Source: Lacticaseibacillus hegangensis (GTDB taxonomy: Bacteria > Bacillota > Bacilli > Lactobacillales > Lactobacillaceae). Taken from it: a stretch of 64,000 bases of DNA. Shown piece by piece: positions 60,752 to 64,000 of this stretch. A program made the position numbers and the translations under genes. Under the pieces are notes generated by a model. That model saw only the letters and a list, made by a program, of their open reading frames with translations, ran no database searches and had not been told where the DNA came from. The number at the start of each line of letters is the position of its first letter. Positions within the stretch are counted from its first letter, which is position 1. Location: contig NZ_RHOL01000001.1 in assembly GCF_003946465.1 (NCBI RefSeq), positions 62,001 through 126,000 on the forward strand, in the 5' to 3' direction.

Positions 60752-62557
60752 CTATTCAGTTAACTCGTCATCGCCTTGGTGCGCCGCGTTGGGATCAACG
60801 TTTGCGCGCACCTGAATGCCAAGGTCTTCAAGCTGCACATCGGCAACCGGGGTCGGCGCGTTGGTCATCGGTTCGGAAGCCTTCGAGTTCTTCGGGAAGG
60901 CGATCACGTCGCGGATGTTGTCGCGGTTCAAGAGCAGCATCACAAAGCGGTCGAGGCCAATGGCGAGCCCACCATGCGGCGGGAAGCCGTAGGTCAACGC
61001 GTCAAGCAGGAAGCCGAATGACTTTTGGGCGCGTTCCGGCGTAAAGCCCAGCGCCTTGAGCATCTTTTCCTGGATCTCGCGACTGTGGATACGAATCGAG
61101 CCGCCGCCCAGTTCGTCCCCGTTCATGATGATGTCGTAAGACTGGGCGTGGGCGCTGTGCGGATCGGTGTCCAGCAGGGGCACATCTTCCTCGTTCGGCA
61201 TGGTGAACGGATGGTGCGCCGGAACCCAGCGCTGAATGCCTTCATCGAATTCAAACAGCGGCCAGTTGACGACCCAGCAGAAGTTGTACTGGGATTCGTC
61301 GACCAGACCCAGGTCATGGCCGAAGTGCGTGCGCAGATAACCGAGGCTGGCGGCCACCACACTGGCTTCATCGGCAACAAACAAAACGAGGTCCCCAGCT
61401 TTGGCGCTCAGTGGCGGAGTCAATGCTTGGCCGTCGCCGAAGAACTTGCTGATCGGGCCGGCAATGCCGTCATCGGTGACCTTGAGCCAGGCCAGGCCCT
61501 TAGCCCCAAAGCGCTTGATGTAGTCCTGCTGCTCATCGATCTTCTTGCGGGAGTACTTGGCTGCGCCCCCTGGCAAAACGATTGCCCGGACCTGACCACC
61601 ATTGGCCACGGCGCCGCTGAAGACTTTGAAGTCGGAATCTTTGACCAGGTCAGAAACATCCTGGATCTTCATATCAAAGCGCAGATCCGGCCGGTCGGAG
61701 CCGTAAAGATCCATGGCGTCCTGCCACTGAATCCGTGGGAACGGCCGCTTGACGTCAACGCCCTTGACTTCCTTCATCACCCGGGCGATCAGCCCCTCGG
61801 TGAGGTCCTGGATCTCCTGCTGGTTCAGGAAGCTCGTTTCCATGTCGATTTGAGTGAACTCAGGCTGACGGTCGCCGCGCAGATCCTCGTCGCGGTAGCA
61901 GCGGGCAATCTGGTAGTAGCGGTCAAAGCCAGCCCCCATCAGCAGCTGTTTGAACAGCTGCGGGGACTGCGGCAGCGCGTAAAAGCTGCCTGGGTAAACC
62001 CGAGATGGCACCAAGTAGTCGCGCGCCCCTTCCGGTGTGGAGGCCGTCAAGGTTGGTGTCTCGATGTCGAGGAACCCATTCTCGTCGAAGTAGTGGTGCA
62101 CCGCGGACATCACCTTGCTGCGAGTGATGATGGCTTCCTGCATCTCCGGGCGGCGCAGGTCAAGGTAGCGATATTTCAGCTTGGTTTCCTCGGTTGCATT
62201 GACGCCATCGGCAATGTCAAACGGCGGGGTCTTGGCCTTGTTCAAAACCACGGCTTTGGCGATCTCGACTTCGATTTCCCCGGTCTTCATGTCTTGGTTG
62301 ATTGCTTCCGGCTTGCGCGCAGCCACCTTGCCGGTGACTTCAAGCACATACTCAGAGCGCGCCTCATTGGCAATGGCCAGCGCGTCTTCACTGAATTCCT
62401 GCGAAAAAACGAGCTGCACGATGCCTGCGCGGTCGCGCAGGTCGATGAAAATCAGATTGCCCAGGCTGCGGCGCTTTTGCACCCAGCCCTTGAGGGTGAC
62501 AGTTTCGCCCAGGTTCGCCTTAGTGACGTCCCCAGCATACATTGTGCGTTTACTCAT
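60752..62557 (-). CDS. aspS: Aspartyl-tRNA synthetase
   Basis: Class II synthetase, 601 residues, bacterial type with the GAD insertion. OB-fold N-terminal domain ([20 protein letters not shown]), motif 2 [26 protein letters not shown], and motif 3 [16 protein letters not shown]. It starts at 62557 ([11 protein letters not shown]) with GGAGG 6 bases upstream, overlapping the hisS stop by 8 bases; the longer frame lies inside hisS. Second gene of the hisS-aspS operon controlled by the T-box. Confidence 0.97.
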   Translation of the reverse strand: MSKRTMYAGDVTKANLGETVTLKGWVQKRRSLGNLIFIDLRDRAGIVQLVFSQEFSEDALAIANEARSEYVLEVTGKVAARKPEAINQDMKTGEIEVEIAKAVVLNKAKTPPFDIADGVNATEETKLKYRYLDLRRPEMQEAIITRSKVMSAVHHYFDENGFLDIETPTLTASTPEGARDYLVPSRVYPGSFYALPQSPQLFKQLLMGAGFDRYYQIARCYRDEDLRGDRQPEFTQIDMETSFLNQQEIQDLTEGLIARVMKEVKGVDVKRPFPRIQWQDAMDLYGSDRPDLRFDMKIQDVSDLVKDSDFKVFSGAVANGGQVRAIVLPGGAAKYSRKKIDEQQDYIKRFGAKGLAWLKVTDDGIAGPISKFFGDGQALTPPLSAKAGDLVLFVADEASVVAASLGYLRTHFGHDLGLVDESQYNFCWVVNWPLFEFDEGIQRWVPAHHPFTMPNEEDVPLLDTDPHSAHAQSYDIIMNGDELGGGSIRIHSREIQEKMLKALGFTPERAQKSFGFLLDALTYGFPPHGGLAIGLDRFVMLLLNRDNIRDVIAFPKNSKASEPMTNAPTPVADVQLEDLGIQVRANVDPNAAHQGDDELTE

Positions 62558-63836
62558 GATCTGCCTCCAATTGTGCGGCGAGCTTGCTGAGGTCTGCTTC
62601 AACTTCAGCCTGCTTGAATTCTTTTTGCACACCGCTTTGCATATTTTTGACCTGAATCGTGCCGGCTTCAAGCTCGCTTTCACCCAGGGTCATCACCAGC
62701 TGAGCGTTGGCTTTATTCGCCGACTTGAACTGCGCCTTCGGTTTCCGGTCCTGAAAGTCCATGTCGACTTCGATGCCTTGCTGCCGCAGCGCGTGCGCCA
62801 GGCGCAGAGCCGGCCCTTGGGCAGCCTCACCGATAGTCACGATGTACACCGGTAGACTTTCTTCGACGGTCTGCCCAGCCAGCAGCAACATCGCGCGTTC
62901 CACGCCCATTGCAAACCCGACACCAGGCGTCTCGGGGCCGCCAAGTTCTTCCACCAGACCGTTGTAGCGGCCGCCGGCAAGGACGGTGGTGTATCCGCCG
63001 CCGAACACCGCATCATTGCTCATGACCTCAAAGATGGTGTGGTTGTAGTAATCCAGCCCGCGCACCATGTCGGCGTCGATCTCGTAGTTGATCCCCAATT
63101 CTTTGAGGTCGGCTTGCACCGCTTCAAAGTGGGAAGTCGCCGCAGGGGTCAGGTAGTCGAGGATTTTTGGCGCGTCGGCCACAATGGCCTGATCGCCTTT
63201 GTCCTTGCTGTCGAGGATGCGCAGCGGGTTCTTTTCCAGGCGCACCTTGGAGTCTTCGGACAGCTGGTCCTTGAACGGCGTCAGGAAGTCCACCAGCGCC
63301 TTGTGGTAAGCGGCGCGCGACTCTGGATCGCCCAGGGTGTTGATGGCAAACTTGAGCTGCTTGGCGCCCAAGGCCTCGAGCAGGTCCTTGGCCAGGGCGA
63401 TCACTTCCGCGTCCAACGCCGGGCTGTCAACGCCAAACGCCTCCACCCCGATTTGGTGGAATTCGCGCTGGCGCCCACTTTGCGGCCGCTCGTAGCGGTA
63501 CATCGGGCCCATGTAGTAGACCTTGTAAGGCTTTTGGTGATCAGGCCCGTACAGCTTGTTTTCAACGTATGCGCGCACCACGCCTGCGGTGCCTTCCGGA
63601 CGCAGCGCCATTTGGCGGCCGCCCTTATCCTCAAACGTGTACATTTCCTTTGAAACCACATCAGAGGTCTCACCACTGGAGCGGGCGAACACATCGTAGC
63701 TTTCAAACAACGGCGTGCGGATCTCACGATAGCGGTAATTTTCCATCACCTGTTTGGCGATGCCTTCAACGCGCTGCCACAGCGCGCTTTGGCCTGGCAG
63801 GATATCTGCGGTGCCTTTAGGTCGTTGATAACTCAT
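62550..63836 (-). CDS. hisS: Histidyl-tRNA synthetase
   Basis: Class II synthetase, 428 residues. Start [20 protein letters not shown], motif 2 [29 protein letters not shown], HisA/HisB loops ([21 protein letters not shown] and [14 protein letters not shown]), motif 3 [14 protein letters not shown], and a C-terminal anticodon domain with [32 protein letters not shown] is 4-5 bases before the ATG; the longer frame covers the T-box terminator. Confidence 0.97.
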   Translation of the reverse strand: MSYQRPKGTADILPGQSALWQRVEGIAKQVMENYRYREIRTPLFESYDVFARSSGETSDVVSKEMYTFEDKGGRQMALRPEGTAGVVRAYVENKLYGPDHQKPYKVYYMGPMYRYERPQSGRQREFHQIGVEAFGVDSPALDAEVIALAKDLLEALGAKQLKFAINTLGDPESRAAYHKALVDFLTPFKDQLSEDSKVRLEKNPLRILDSKDKGDQAIVADAPKILDYLTPAATSHFEAVQADLKELGINYEIDADMVRGLDYYNHTIFEVMSNDAVFGGGYTTVLAGGRYNGLVEELGGPETPGVGFAMGVERAMLLLAGQTVEESLPVYIVTIGEAAQGPALRLAHALRQQGIEVDMDFQDRKPKAQFKSANKANAQLVMTLGESELEAGTIQVKNMQSGVQKEFKQAEVEADLSKLAAQLEADHE

Positions 63837-63861
63837 AATTTCCTCCTTTAACGCTTGCCAA

Positions 63862-64000
63862 CAAAAAACACCCCTCGTCATCGACGAAGGGTGCGGACAC
63901 GGTACCACCTTGTGTTTTACTCAGCCATAACGGTGGCAACCGGAGCTCGTCAGCCTCAGAAGTGTCTTTTCGGTCGGTCCCGGCTTTCACCATCTCCGGG
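63862..64000 (-). promoter_or_regulatory. T-box leader of hisS-aspS (5' part beyond window)
   Basis: T-box AGGTGGTACCGTG (63898-63910); terminator CACCC/GGGTG stem with CTTCGTC-type inner pairs and six T (63862-63893). Stem I is cut by the window end, but its 3' strand shows AAGACACTTC with GACAC at 63962-63966, which contains a GAC (Asp) and a CAC (His) codon in overlapping frames. Responds to uncharged tRNA-His and perhaps tRNA-Asp. Confidence 0.85.

Noticed and set aside
61025-62590. 521-codon open frame opposite aspS
   Set aside because: Same reason: antisense to aspS, no recognisable protein pattern.

Overview
This window is chromosomal DNA of a GC-rich member of the Lactobacillaceae (low-GC Gram-positive order, but a high-GC lineage). 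The evidence is the gene content and order: the ypsC-rnpB-gpsB-ypsA / recU-ponA locus, RexAB-type AddAB, a mevalonate pathway cluster, PepO and C69 PepD peptidases, T-box control of glyQS and hisS-aspS, a class B RNase P RNA, and strong G/C use at third codon positions. A relative of the Lacticaseibacillus group is my best guess, but genus cannot be proved from this sequence alone. No phage, integrase, transposase, CRISPR array or tRNA gene was seen. Nearly everything is core genome.

Layout. 1-4.3 kb (minus strand): truncated pepO, a small unknown gene, a D-2-hydroxyacid dehydrogenase and the THUMP methyltransferase ypsC. 4.4-4.9 kb: a gene-free tandem array of long hairpin units. 4.9-9.3 kb: RNase P RNA, gpsB and ypsA (minus), then recU-ponA (plus), a cell-wall and division locus. 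9.4-24.5 kb: a long minus-strand DNA maintenance series addB-addA-dinG-ypmB-aspB-asnS-dnaD-nth-comEB. 24.6-27.5 kb: plus-strand mevalonate operon mvk-mvaD-fni, without phosphomevalonate kinase. 27.7-32.3 kb: RNA methyltransferase, a MacB-like membrane protein, a methyltransferase-like protein, a SufT-type protein, a tautomerase and a YitT transporter-like protein. 32.4-33.9 kb: pepD (plus).

33.9-41.8 kb: the macromolecular synthesis series dnaG-rpoD, then trmK-nif3, and glyQS with its T-box. 42-46.7 kb: a LOG-family hydrolase, a giant MMPL/RND-type exporter and its divergent TetR regulator. 46.9-49.5 kb: a coupled glycosyltransferase-HAD-HAD operon. 49.6-56.4 kb: the conserved phoH-pgpH-ybeY-dgkA-cdd-era-recO series, preceded by rpsU-yqeY. 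56.6-64 kb: ppsR (plus), nfo, a second YitT paralogue, msrB-msrA and the T-box-controlled hisS-aspS operon cut by the window end.

The most interesting non-coding signals are (i) three tandem 130-175 bp hairpin units at 4462-4908 whose stems change in a compensated way, (ii) a 115-126 bp palindromic element present three times at gene 3' ends (27.6, 46.75 and 60.6 kb), and (iii) a T-box specifier region GACAC upstream of hisS-aspS that contains both an Asp and a His codon. Protein oddities include an endonuclease III without its iron-sulfur cysteines, an AddB/RexB without recognisable Walker A or cluster cysteines, and RecO with only two of four zinc-finger cysteines. I numbered starts by ribosome-binding site, so many differ from the longest open frame.
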